This document shows positions 9,406-17,485 of a DNA stretch of 51,077 nt, in pieces (within the stretch, counting starts at the first letter, position 1; the number at the start of each line of letters is the position of its first letter). The DNA lies in contig JAMONY010000013.1 of NCBI GenBank assembly GCA_027066325.1, forward strand, positions 1-51,077, in the 5' to 3' direction. The notes under the pieces were generated by a model, which saw only the letters and a list, made by a program, of their open reading frames with translations, did not search any database and was not told the origin of the DNA. The DNA is from Helicobacteraceae bacterium (GTDB taxonomy: Bacteria > Campylobacterota > Campylobacteria > Campylobacterales > Sulfurimonadaceae). The translations under genes and the position numbers were made by a program.

Positions 9406-10377
9406 ATGAAAAAACATGAACTAGATAGAGCTATAGATCAGCAAAAAGTACCTTCTGCTATGATGCTTTATGGAGAGAGCCATTTTCTTATTGAGTACTA
9501 TATGAGACATATCTCAAATTTAGATAATGTTAACATACTGACTCTCTACAATGATGAGTATAGTTTAAATACCGCTCTTACACATCTATCACAAGGTTCT
9601 CTCTTTGGTGGCGATAGTTTACTAATTTTACGCTCTAGTAAGAAGATACCAAAAGCAGACTTGGAGCGCTTGTTAGAGCTTGTAGATAAAAACCCTACCA
9701 ATAGGTTCATCTATGCATATTTTGGTACCGATTTTAAAAAGGGAGTATCTTCTGCTTTTGATCGTAGTGGAGTTGGCGGCTCAATTAGACTGTTTCATCC
9801 ATATCAAAATGACGCAAAGATGATCTTAATTAGTGAAGCTAAACGCAAAGGGATAGAGCTTGATCACTATGTAAGTCTACACCTTCTTGAGTCTCAAAAT
9901 GGAGATCTTGCATTGAGTATAAATGAGCTTGATAAACTTGCTCTTTCTGGATCACATATAGGAGTGAAAGATATAGACGAGATAGTATATGGTACAGCAG
10001 AGTTTAAGATAGAGCAGCTAAGCAGTGCTCTTGTAGAGAAGAAGAAATTTTTAGAGATTTTACAGCGTCTACTTGAGAGTGGTTATGATGAGGTTCGTAT
10101 ATTGACGGCTATATCTTCACATATAAGTGTGCTCTATCTGTATAACCTACACACTAGAGTTCATGCACACACAACATCTATGGATATCTTAGGCTACAGA
10201 TTGCCACCATCAAAGGAGCAGGAGTATCAAAAGCAGTATATGCGCATAAAGCCATATCAGTATAAAAAAATCTTAAAATTGCTATGCGAGGTGGAGCTAC
10301 AGATAAAAAGTAGCCACTCAAATGCTAAAAATACTACACTTATTGCTACCTTGTTAAGGGTGCAGTCTATGCTTTAG
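9406..10377 (+). CDS. holA: DNA polymerase III delta subunit
   Basis: Clamp-loader subunit that opens the beta sliding clamp. The N-terminus contains AMMLYGESHFLIEYYM, matching the degenerate nucleotide-binding strand of HolA, then GDSLLILRSSKKIPKADLERL. The mid-region NGDLALSINELDKLAL is a strong delta-family signature, and the C-terminal third is the helical collar domain. The 323 residues are normal. It sits one base after rnr. Its last 11 bases overlap convergently with the small gene on the minus strand. Confidence 0.9.
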   Translation: MKKHELDRAIDQQKVPSAMMLYGESHFLIEYYMRHISNLDNVNILTLYNDEYSLNTALTHLSQGSLFGGDSLLILRSSKKIPKADLERLLELVDKNPTNRFIYAYFGTDFKKGVSSAFDRSGVGGSIRLFHPYQNDAKMILISEAKRKGIELDHYVSLHLLESQNGDLALSINELDKLALSGSHIGVKDIDEIVYGTAEFKIEQLSSALVEKKKFLEILQRLLESGYDEVRILTAISSHISVLYLYNLHTRVHAHTTSMDILGYRLPPSKEQEYQKQYMRIKPYQYKKILKLLCEVELQIKSSHSNAKNTTLIATLLRVQSML

Positions 10378-10597
10378 TCTCTATCTTGTTCAAAGCCTCG
10401 ATGACAGCATTTAGGTCTGTTAGAGGAATATGTACTTTCCATTCAGGATTATCTACATCCCCATCTAGTGAGACACCTATACTAGCAACACTTGGGCTAC
10501 CTTTGGCATATGGCTCATCTATCTGAGATATACTGATTACACCCTCTTGAGTTGTAGATAATGGGATAAGTTTTAGTAGCTTTGTGTTTTTGCTCAT
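10367..10597 (-). CDS. Small conserved-type hypothetical protein (76 aa)
   Basis: The start at 10597 is chosen because AAGGAG lies five bases upstream; the frame extends 14 codons further but lacks such a site. The product is small, soluble and acidic, without signal peptide or membrane segment. Visible features are VISISQIDEPYAKGSPSVA, a DPEW-like DNPEWKVHIPL stretch and a C-terminal helix (DLNAVIEALNKI). I do not recognise a family. It converges on holA and overlaps its last 11 bases, so the two genes could interfere transcriptionally. An extended -10 box is present at 10629-10634. Confidence 0.75.
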   Translation of the reverse strand: MSKNTKLLKLIPLSTTQEGVISISQIDEPYAKGSPSVASIGVSLDGDVDNPEWKVHIPLTDLNAVIEALNKIETKA

Positions 10598-10628
10598 AAT
10601 ATCTCCTTGTAAAATTTTTATGTATAAA

Positions 10629-10634
10629 ATTGTA
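10629..10634 (-). promoter_or_regulatory. -10 element for the 76-residue gene
   Basis: On the minus strand the sequence reads TGTGTACAAT, a TACAAT box with an upstream TG. Transcription would start near 10622, giving a leader of about 25 bases that contains AAGGAG. Confidence 0.5.
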
Positions 10635-10770
10635 CACAAATAGTTATTTAACCTTCATTAATCTCTATCTTGATCTAACATTTATGAGCCATCTGAAATA
10701 CTTAAAAAGAGTAGGCAACTCTTAACTCTTGAAGTTTCTTGAGAGAGGGTCAAGTAAAGTTTAAAACTTA

Positions 10771-10779
10771 TGATACAAT
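10771..10779 (+). promoter_or_regulatory. Extended -10 for the gene at 10848
   Basis: TGATACAAT lies about 70 bases before the ATG at 10848, leaving a leader of roughly 60 bases with an AAGGA ribosome site at 10834-10838. Confidence 0.45.
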
Positions 10780-10847
10780 TTGAGGAATTATTTGATATCA
10801 ATATAGATTTTTGAACAGCACTTATTGTGGAGAAAGGATTTTACAAC

Positions 10848-11324
10848 ATGACCATACCAAATAAAAACACCATCTCGTTGACAAGAGGATTTTGGTGTAT
10901 TTTTAAAGATGGAGTCGATACAATAGCTGCAGGCGCATCTGCAGTTAATGGAAAAGAGTATGTGTATATCAATGGAGATCTTATCTTAGAGCAGAGGTCA
11001 TATTCAACAACAAGCAGACACTCATTTGAGTTTAAAAACAATAGATACGAAGTAGAATTTTGTGTGCCTGAGGTGCTCAAAGGGAAGATAGAGTGCAGTC
11101 TATCAAAAAATAGTAAGCTCATTCAAAAATATAAAACACTGTATAAGTATAAATTTAGTTTCTATGAATTTTCTATCTACTTTGCACTGGTGTTTATATA
11201 TGGATTTGCTACGATTTATTATCATCTATCAGCCTGGAGTTTAATTCCATTTGTAGCAGTTATGTCCATAGTAAGTATTGTGTTTGCTATGAGACATATA
11301 GTTTTTATTGAAGAAGATCTATGA
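10848..11324 (+). CDS. Hypothetical protein with two C-terminal membrane helices
   Basis: The ATG at 10848 is preferred to the GTG at 10827 because AAGGA at 10834-10838 is nine bases upstream. The first 100 residues are soluble and beta-rich (RGFWCIFKDGVDTIAAG, YVYINGDLIL, NRYEVEFCVP). Two hydrophobic segments follow, IYFALVFIYGFATIYYHL and LIPFVAVMSIVSIVFAM. The arrangement suggests a cytoplasmic sensor or binding domain attached to the membrane. I recognise no family. It converges on ftsH, with a large inverted repeat between the two. Confidence 0.75.
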   Translation: MTIPNKNTISLTRGFWCIFKDGVDTIAAGASAVNGKEYVYINGDLILEQRSYSTTSRHSFEFKNNRYEVEFCVPEVLKGKIECSLSKNSKLIQKYKTLYKYKFSFYEFSIYFALVFIYGFATIYYHLSAWSLIPFVAVMSIVSIVFAMRHIVFIEEDL

Positions 11325-11412
11325 GAGAGTGTTGTAGTAGAAAGTTATTTATATAACTATAATTGCAAGCCTCTAAATCGGGACTATACTGCATACAACA
11401 CTCCCTCTCTCT
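11323..11412. terminator. Long imperfect inverted repeat between convergent genes
   Basis: GAGTGTTGTA (11327-11336) pairs perfectly with TACAACACTC (11394-11403); the GAGA before it can pair with TCTC after a CC bulge. The 57-base interior contains a second perfect hairpin, AGTTAT-TTAT-ATAACT (11343-11358). A T7 run follows at 11417-11423 in the plus direction. It lies exactly between the end of the membrane gene and the end of ftsH, so a bidirectional terminator is the simplest reading. Confidence 0.55.
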
Positions 11413-13337
11413 TAGCTTTTTTTACTCTCTTGAGTTTTTGTTGTCTCAACTTGCTGTAGTAGTGAGTTGAGCCCGTGCTCTTCTTCAAACTCAGCTATGA
11501 TCTTTACAACCTCTTCTCCAGTGATATTTTCTCTATCGTAGAGTAGCTCAACCATCTTCTCAATAGCTCCTTTATATAGACGAAGTCTCTCAAGTACAAG
11601 CTCATAATGTTCTTGTAGAGTGAGTTTAATGTGCTCATCCATCTTCATGGCCATCTGTTCGCTATACTCTCTACCTTGAGTCATACCACCACCTAAAAAT
11701 GTACTCCTCTGCTTCTCAAGTACCATTAGTCCTGCAACATCACTCATACCATACATCTGAACCATAGATTTTATGATATCGGTTGCGCGTTCAAGGTCAT
11801 TGCTGGCTCCAGTAGAGATCTCACCTATAAAAACCTCTTCAGCAGCTCTACCACCAAGAAGTACATCTACTTCAGCTAAAAGTTCATGTTTTTGTGCTAG
11901 ATACTTATTTTCCTCTGGAGTATTTAAAGTGTAGCCAAGTGCTGCTAGTCCGCGCGGAACTATGGATACTTTTGATACTCGACTAGCCCCTTTGGTTGTC
12001 TCAGCCAGTAGAGCATGTCCACTCTCATGGTAAGCTACAATCCTCTTCTCTTTCTCATTGATACGACGACTCTTTTTGGCAAGTCCAGCAATAGCACGCT
12101 CAACTGACTCTCTAAGATCATTCTGTTTTACACTATCTTGATTGTTTCTTCCTGCTAGTAGAGCTGCTTCATTGATGATATTGGCAAGGTCTGCACCAGC
12201 TAGACCAGCTGTAAGTTTGGCTATCTCTTTAAGGTCTACATCTTTATCTATCTTGATGCCTTTAACATGTACCTTTAAGATCTCAATTCGACCCTCAAAG
12301 TCTGGTCGATCAACAAGTACTTGTCTATCAAACCTTCCAGGTCGTAAAAGTGCAGGATCTAAAACCTCTGGACGGTTTGTAGCTGCTAGGATAATGATAG
12401 GTGTATCGGTGCTAAAGCCATCCATCTCAGCTAGTAGTTGGTTTAGAGTCTGCTCTCTCTCATCATTACCACCCATCATACCACCAGCAGCACGACTCTT
12501 ACCAATAGCATCAATCTCATCTATAAAGATGATAGAAGGAGCATCTTTTTTTGCCTGCTCAAATAGATCTCTAACTCTTGCTGCGCCAACACCAACAAAC
12601 ATCTCTATAAAACTAGAGCCTGAAACAGAGAAAAATGGCACATCAGCCTCACCTGCAACAGCTTTTGCTAAAAGAGTTTTACCAGTACCGGGGCTACCTA
12701 CTAAGAGTAGACCTTTTGGGATTTTTGCCCCTAACTCTACATACCGCTCTGGAAATTTTAAGAAGTCAACTATCTCTTTGACCTCCTCTTTTGCTTCAGA
12801 GGCTCCAGCGACATCATCAAACTTTGTTTTAGGTTTTTCAGAGTTGATAAGTTTTTTGCTGCCACCCATGCCAAGTATGCCTCCACCCATACTTTTTTGC
12901 ATGCGAGATGCCATAAACATCCAGATTGCTAGTATGATCAATATAGGCAACATAAAACCAAACATCTCTGTAAACCAGTTGCTTTCAGAATACCCCTCAT
13001 ACTCTATGCCACTCTCATCTAAAAGTGGTACAAGTGTATCATCGCCTGCTACACGCCTTGTGGTATAGAGAGTCTTAACTCCACCCGCTTCACTGATGGC
13101 TTTGATATAGCTTTGACCTATCTCTACTTTTGTGATCGATTTAGTTTTGATAAGCTCTTTGAGTTCTGAATAACTCACCTCTTTTACTTTTGATACCCCT
13201 TTATAACTGCCTGATCCATCACCTATAAGTGTTTGAAAAATCAACACAACTGCAACTGCAAAGATTGCAAATGTTACTATTGGGTTTTGGTTAAAAAAAT
13301 TATTGTTATTGTTACTGTTATTGTCTTGTTGTGCCAT
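11412..13337 (-). CDS. ftsH: ATP-dependent zinc metalloprotease FtsH
   Basis: Membrane-anchored AAA+ protease that degrades misfolded membrane proteins and regulators. A transmembrane helix (21-38) is followed by a periplasmic domain and a second helix (125-143). The AAA domain has Walker A GSPGTGKT (214-221) and Walker B IIFIDEIDAIG, with the SRH region RPGRFDRQV. The zinc-site motif HESGH is at 437-441. The pore motif reads MFVGVGA. The N-terminus has a run of asparagines encoded by a near-repetitive AAC/AAT tract. It lies five bases after prmA as the last gene of the hisH-hisA-prmA-ftsH block. The 641 residues are normal. Confidence 0.97.
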   Translation of the reverse strand: MAQQDNNSNNNNNFFNQNPIVTFAIFAVAVVLIFQTLIGDGSGSYKGVSKVKEVSYSELKELIKTKSITKVEIGQSYIKAISEAGGVKTLYTTRRVAGDDTLVPLLDESGIEYEGYSESNWFTEMFGFMLPILIILAIWMFMASRMQKSMGGGILGMGGSKKLINSEKPKTKFDDVAGASEAKEEVKEIVDFLKFPERYVELGAKIPKGLLLVGSPGTGKTLLAKAVAGEADVPFFSVSGSSFIEMFVGVGAARVRDLFEQAKKDAPSIIFIDEIDAIGKSRAAGGMMGGNDEREQTLNQLLAEMDGFSTDTPIIILAATNRPEVLDPALLRPGRFDRQVLVDRPDFEGRIEILKVHVKGIKIDKDVDLKEIAKLTAGLAGADLANIINEAALLAGRNNQDSVKQNDLRESVERAIAGLAKKSRRINEKEKRIVAYHESGHALLAETTKGASRVSKVSIVPRGLAALGYTLNTPEENKYLAQKHELLAEVDVLLGGRAAEEVFIGEISTGASNDLERATDIIKSMVQMYGMSDVAGLMVLEKQRSTFLGGGMTQGREYSEQMAMKMDEHIKLTLQEHYELVLERLRLYKGAIEKMVELLYDRENITGEEVVKIIAEFEEEHGLNSLLQQVETTKTQESKKS

Positions 13338-13342
13338 CGGCT

Positions 13343-14182
13343 CTACTCCTTATTTGTGGCAACTATACTTACCCACTCATCTTCTCTCATGATCTCAATG
13401 ACGCTCAAAGAGTCAAATGAACTCAAGATTTTATCTTCATATCTATCCAAAATACCTGAAAGAATCAAAATAGCACCACATTTGAGTCTACTTATAAGCT
13501 CAGGTGCTATCATATGTAACACATCAGCCACAATGTTGGCGATGATGAGATCATACTGTTTAGTAGATCTTGCAATAGATCCTTTCCATAGATTTAGATC
13601 TATGCTATTTAGCTTAGCATTTTGAGCTGTATTGCTAATGCAAACTGGATCTGTGTCACAAGCATCAACTACACCTCCTAGTTTAGCAGAAGCTATAGAG
13701 AGTATGCCACTTCCACACCCTACATCTAATACCTTAGAGCCATCTTGTTGATACTTTGCTATTGCTTTAAGACAAGAGGCTGTTGTTGGGTGGTGACCTG
13801 TGCCAAATGCCAAAGATGGGTCTATTGTTATGTTGAGCAGAGTGCTATCTGGCTTTACCCATGTTGGGTGTATGTGAAATGGCTCTATGGTGATGGGCTC
13901 TATGGCATTTTGATATATCTCTACCCACTCTTGATTCTCTTTTAGCTCAGACTCAATAGTGACATCAATCTGCGTATTTAGAGCGTTTTGTAGTGCATCT
14001 GCATACTGTTCTACTCCCCAAGCTATATTTTCAAGACTCTCTTCACTTCTTACTATAAGACTCTCATCCGTGCTCTCAAAACCTATCGGTAGCACATCAG
14101 ATAAAAAGTCACTAAAGAGCTCAATATGTGATGATGGTGTAATGGTCAGTTCGTGGTATGTTGACTCTTCTGATTTAGACAT
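13343..14182 (-). CDS. prmA: Ribosomal protein L11 methyltransferase
   Basis: Methylates lysines of ribosomal protein L11 using S-adenosylmethionine. The Rossmann-fold motif I is [13 protein letters not shown], preceded by the family signature [18 protein letters not shown], and followed by [12 protein letters not shown] (motif IV NIVA type). Two possible starts exist; the ATG at 14182 gives a 279-residue protein beginning MSKSEEST, close to family length, and overlaps the end of hisA by eight bases. The ATG at 14203 would add seven residues. Coupling to hisA and ftsH indicates one transcript. Confidence 0.92.
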   Translation of the reverse strand: MSKSEESTYHELTITPSSHIELFSDFLSDVLPIGFESTDESLIVRSEESLENIAWGVEQYADALQNALNTQIDVTIESELKENQEWVEIYQNAIEPITIEPFHIHPTWVKPDSTLLNITIDPSLAFGTGHHPTTASCLKAIAKYQQDGSKVLDVGCGSGILSIASAKLGGVVDACDTDPVCISNTAQNAKLNSIDLNLWKGSIARSTKQYDLIIANIVADVLHMIAPELISRLKCGAILILSGILDRYEDKILSSFDSLSVIEIMREDEWVSIVATNKE

Positions 14183-14891
14183 TACTGTAGACTTTAAGTG
14201 CATCTTCTAGGTCAAGTGTGCCCTCATAAAATGCTCTGCCGATAATGACACCAGCAATCTCATCGGTAACTGCTAGTGATGCTAAATCACTAGCATCTTT
14301 TACACCACCGCTTGCAATGGTTGGTATTTTGCAGGCGCGTGCTATCTCAAGCGTAAATTCAACATTTACCCCGCTAAGCGTACCATCGCGACCAACATCT
14401 GTACAGATAATTGCCTCAACGCCAGCATCAGCATAGGCGATGGCTAAATCAGTAGCCTTCATGCTACTAACCTCACCCCATCCCTCAACAGCTACAAAGC
14501 CATCTACTGCATCTATGCCAACTACGATGGGATACTTTTGTGCCATCTCTTTAACAAACTGCTCATCTTTTACCGCAATAGAGCCCAAGATGACTCTATC
14601 TATGCCAGCATCAATGTACTGTTTTATGGTCTGCTCATCACGAATTCCTCCACCAAGCTCTATCTTTAAAGAGCACTCGGAGCGTATTTTTTTGATCACA
14701 TCTAAGTTTTTTGGTTCACCCGCAAATGCTCCATCAAGATCAACCAAATGCACCCATTCGCTTCCCATCTGTTCAAATGTTTTAGCTACCTCGTAAGGTT
14801 TTTTGCTATATATCTTAGCTGAATTCATGACACCTTTAGTCAATCTCACAGCTCTGCCATCTTTTAAGTCTATTGCCGGTAGTAGTACCAT
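14175..14891 (-). CDS. hisA: ProFAR isomerase (phosphoribosylformimino-AICAR-P isomerase), histidine biosynthesis
   Basis: Catalyses the Amadori rearrangement in the fourth step of histidine synthesis. It is a TIM barrel with the catalytic Asp in [10 protein letters not shown] and the second in VVGIDAVDG, plus phosphate-binding loops ELGGGIRD and TIASGGV. The start at 14891 is chosen over the ATG two codons upstream because GAGGAG then sits six bases away instead of touching the start codon. It lies 18 bases after hisH; hisF, the usual hisH partner, is not in this window. Confidence 0.95.
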   Translation of the reverse strand: MVLLPAIDLKDGRAVRLTKGVMNSAKIYSKKPYEVAKTFEQMGSEWVHLVDLDGAFAGEPKNLDVIKKIRSECSLKIELGGGIRDEQTIKQYIDAGIDRVILGSIAVKDEQFVKEMAQKYPIVVGIDAVDGFVAVEGWGEVSSMKATDLAIAYADAGVEAIICTDVGRDGTLSGVNVEFTLEIARACKIPTIASGGVKDASDLASLAVTDEIAGVIIGRAFYEGTLDLEDALKVYSNV

Positions 14892-14909
14892 TTTCATCTC
14901 CTCTCTATT

Positions 14910-15518
14910 TTAGAGTTTTATAAAATTTTCTAAGATCTTTAAGCCATTTGTATGACTCTTCTCAGGGTGTGGTTGCAACCCATAGATATTCTCTTTGTGT
15001 ACAGCAGATACAAACTCATATCCGTAGTGGCTCTTAGCTGCAACAAACCTATCATCACAAACCACATGGTATGAGTGTACAAAGTAGAGATAGAACTCCT
15101 CACTCATGCCATCAAATAGATCACCACCATTTACAAAAACCTCGTTCCATCCCATGTGTGGTACTTTGAGTGCTTGATCAAATCTCTTTGTGTCAAATGC
15201 TTTAATCTCTCCATCAATTAACCCCAAGCCCTCATGGTGACCAAACTCACAACTACTCTGAAAAAGTAGTTGCATCCCAAGACATATGCCAAGAAGTGGT
15301 CTATCTGTTTTACTAAACTCTATGATCGCCTCATCAAGATTGGAGCTTTTGAGATGATCCATAGCGTCACCAAAAGCTCCTACACCAGGCAGTATTACCT
15401 TGTCATATTTTGCTAAGTTATCAGCAGAGCTCTCTATGTGAACCTCTTTGCCAAGCAGTCTAAATGCATTTTGAACACTGCGTAGATTGCCCATGTTATA
15501 GTCTATGATGGCTATCAT
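14910..15518 (-). CDS. hisH: Imidazole glycerol phosphate synthase glutaminase subunit
   Basis: Class I glutamine amidotransferase that feeds ammonia to HisF. The N-terminal IAIIDYNMGNLRSV is diagnostic, the oxyanion region is LPGVGAFGDAM, the nucleophile is C79 in GICLGMQLLF, and the His-Glu pair is in LQPHPEKSH. Its ATG shares a base with the stop of the upstream membrane gene (TAATG), so translation is coupled. The 202 residues are normal. Confidence 0.96.
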   Translation of the reverse strand: MIAIIDYNMGNLRSVQNAFRLLGKEVHIESSADNLAKYDKVILPGVGAFGDAMDHLKSSNLDEAIIEFSKTDRPLLGICLGMQLLFQSSCEFGHHEGLGLIDGEIKAFDTKRFDQALKVPHMGWNEVFVNGGDLFDGMSEEFYLYFVHSYHVVCDDRFVAAKSHYGYEFVSAVHKENIYGLQPHPEKSHTNGLKILENFIKL

Positions 15519-16432
15519 TAGTGCTCACGATTGGTAGAGAGAGTTAGCCTAACATAGATAGCTAGAGATATCACAAGTGCAGAGACTCCTCCAAGTATGT
15601 AGATTGCTACCATAAGCTTATCTGTGTCTATGATAGCAAACTTAAAGACAAGCATCAGTGCCTCAATCGAGAGAGCTATGATGATAGAGCCTAAAAACCT
15701 AACCATGGTTCTATGCGGATCAGAAGCACCACTATGTTGATCTCCCCTACCTAAAACCTCCTCTTCAAAAAGAGTTTTAACAAGATCAAATATGGCTAGA
15801 GCTAGTGTGAGCAAGATAGTAGATTTAAAGATACTCTCAATATCAATCGCTTTATAGTTTGCGCCAAATTCCCAAAAAACACTCACACTTTTTACAAGCA
15901 AAAGTAGCGCAATCATAGCCAGCAAGAAGGTAAACAGCGCATATCCAGCACGAAAAAACCTACCTGTAAATGAGTGCATAGGCATAGGGTGAGCAATATG
16001 TAGTACAGAGTCAAGAGGTAGATCTATACATGCAACAAAGAGTAGCTCACCCTTTTCATTAAAGATGGGTTGTGAGGCTGTTACTGTCAACTCTTCTGTT
16101 ATGAGTGATGGGTACGGGTCTGTGATGGTGCATCGCCTCTCTTTGCATGCGCGGTAGTAGTAGGCGCGATCAGAGCGAATCAGTCCAACATCATCCTCTT
16201 TTTCGATAAATCCATTGAGTATAGTTGCAGATATCTGTACACCACGGTGATCTAAAAGATAGATCCCCTCTGCATCTCTTAGATCACCCATGATTTTACG
16301 CATCTTGTTCATAACCGACTCACTAGAAGCTGATGGTAGACGATTTGGAAGATTTTTAGAAAATAGATAACAAAAATATGCACGAGCTTGAGTGCGAATC
16401 TCTCCAAAGTTTTTTATATCTCTTGCAACCAT
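15518..16432 (-). CDS. PDC-like domain membrane protein without output domain
   Basis: Residues 40-145 resemble a PDC/Cache sensor fold: a helix (ESVMNKMRKIMGDL), strands GIYLLDHRGVQIS and GELLFVACIDLPLDSV, and the RSDRAYYYRA loop typical of ligand-binding Cache domains. Four transmembrane helices follow at about 162-181, 203-222, 243-264 and 273-294. No kinase, GGDEF, HAMP or methyl-accepting region is present, and no helix precedes the PDC part, so its side of the membrane is unclear. It is coupled to hisH by TAATG. A -10 box lies at 16463-16468. The role is unknown. Confidence 0.82.
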   Translation of the reverse strand: MVARDIKNFGEIRTQARAYFCYLFSKNLPNRLPSASSESVMNKMRKIMGDLRDAEGIYLLDHRGVQISATILNGFIEKEDDVGLIRSDRAYYYRACKERRCTITDPYPSLITEELTVTASQPIFNEKGELLFVACIDLPLDSVLHIAHPMPMHSFTGRFFRAGYALFTFLLAMIALLLLVKSVSVFWEFGANYKAIDIESIFKSTILLTLALAIFDLVKTLFEEEVLGRGDQHSGASDPHRTMVRFLGSIIIALSIEALMLVFKFAIIDTDKLMVAIYILGGVSALVISLAIYVRLTLSTNREH

Positions 16433-16462
16433 AACTGTAAAATCCTCATTTAAATAGCACGA

Positions 16463-16468
16463 ATTATA
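16463..16468 (-). promoter_or_regulatory. -10 element for the PDC-hisH-hisA-prmA-ftsH block
   Basis: The minus strand reads GGTATAATTC. Transcription would begin near 16456, giving a leader of about 25 bases with a GAGGA site before the ATG at 16432. It is divergent from the waaC promoter 22 bases away. Confidence 0.55.
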
Positions 16469-16489
16469 CCAAAAGTTCTGTTTACAAGA

Positions 16490-16495
16490 TATAAT
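16490..16495 (+). promoter_or_regulatory. -10 element directly before waaC
   Basis: TATAAT ends six bases before the waaC ATG and no ribosome site lies between them. As for rnr, this geometry predicts a leaderless transcript. Confidence 0.55.
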
Positions 16496-16501
16496 ATCGA
16501 C

Positions 16502-17485
16502 ATGAAAAAGTCTATATCGAGGGTACTGATTGTCCGTCTAAGCGCACTTGGAGATATCATCAATAGTGCTATTGTTGCTAGTTTTATAAAGCAGCATATG
16601 CAAGGGTGTAGAGTTGAGTGGCTTTGTGATGAGCAGTTTGCAGATCTACTTAGACTCTCAGACTCTATAGATGAAGTCCATACAGTAGCTCTTAAGAGAA
16701 TCAAAAAAGAGAAAAAGCTCTCGCTTATCTTCAAAGAGATAGCATCATTAAGATCTCTTGGTGCGTACGATCTCATCATCGACATGCAAGGGCTACTTAA
16801 GTCCGCTATTGTCTCTAGAATCATTGGTAGCAATATACACGGCTTTGATGCAGAGTCCGCTAGAGAGGGTATGGCATCTCATCTCTACTCTACTACTAGC
16901 TCTATAGCATATGAGACCAATATCATCAAACGAAACTGTACACTTATAGGCGATGGGCTAGGTATAGAGATAGGTGATGAAGATATAGAGTCTAAACGAC
17001 GCCTATTTGTACCGCCAAAGAGCCCTCTCTTAAATCCTTATGTAGCTATTGTAGTTGGTGCATCTTGGGCTAGTAAGCGCTATAGTGTAGAGGGTTTTGC
17101 AGAGGTGTGTGACGCACTTGCTTTTCCATGTCTGTTGATTGCAGGTGATAGTGATGAGCAGCAAATGGCACACTCAATAGCCTCACTTTGTAGCAATGCT
17201 TCACACTATAAGACGGCTTCACTTCAAGATCTAGTTGCTATCATTACACACGCCAAGTTAGTTATAGGTGGTGATACGGGTCCAACACACTTAGCATGGG
17301 CTCAAAATACTCCATCTATCACGCTTTATGGACCAACTACGCCTAGAATGATGTTTGAGACCAGCGTAAATCTAGCCATAGAGTCTAGCTCAACCGTAGA
17401 TATTTTACATATAGATAAAAATGATATGAGCATAATCGATATAGAGCCAAAAGATATCATTGAAAAAGCGAAACAACTACTTTGA
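16502..17485 (+). CDS. waaC: Lipopolysaccharide heptosyltransferase I
   Basis: Adds the first heptose to Kdo on the LPS/LOS inner core. The N-terminal VLIVRLSALGDIINS is the hallmark of heptosyltransferases, the mid-protein has the donor-binding region VAIVVGASWASKRYSVEGFAEV in two parts, and the C-terminal signature GGDTGPTHLAWA with YGPTTPRM follows. The 327 residues are normal for GT9. Its stop overlaps the TTG start of the acyltransferase (TTGA), so inner-core glycosylation and lipid A acylation are translated together. Confidence 0.93.
   Translation: MKKSISRVLIVRLSALGDIINSAIVASFIKQHMQGCRVEWLCDEQFADLLRLSDSIDEVHTVALKRIKKEKKLSLIFKEIASLRSLGAYDLIIDMQGLLKSAIVSRIIGSNIHGFDAESAREGMASHLYSTTSSIAYETNIIKRNCTLIGDGLGIEIGDEDIESKRRLFVPPKSPLLNPYVAIVVGASWASKRYSVEGFAEVCDALAFPCLLIAGDSDEQQMAHSIASLCSNASHYKTASLQDLVAIITHAKLVIGGDTGPTHLAWAQNTPSITLYGPTTPRMMFETSVNLAIESSSTVDILHIDKNDMSIIDIEPKDIIEKAKQLL

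Larger units (their letters stand above)
10598..10847. other. Divergent intergenic region, longest gene-free stretch of the window
   Basis: It holds a minus-strand extended -10 (TACAAT, 10629-10634) serving the 76-residue gene, a plus-strand extended -10 (TGATACAAT, 10771-10779) serving the gene at 10848, and a hairpin AAGAGT-N5-ACTCTT at 10707-10723 followed by a second ACTCTT copy. No additional open frame with a credible ribosome site is seen. Confidence 0.55.

Noticed and set aside
12142-13068. Open frame of about 300 codons antisense to ftsH
   Set aside because: It mirrors ftsH codon by codon, is Ser/Pro-rich in the way expected of an antisense frame, and has no ribosome site.
13233-13350. 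AAC/AAT-type near-repeat at the ftsH start as a phase-variable tract
   Set aside because: The repeat is imperfect and encodes a short Asn run in frame; unit changes would alter Asn number only, so switching is unlikely.
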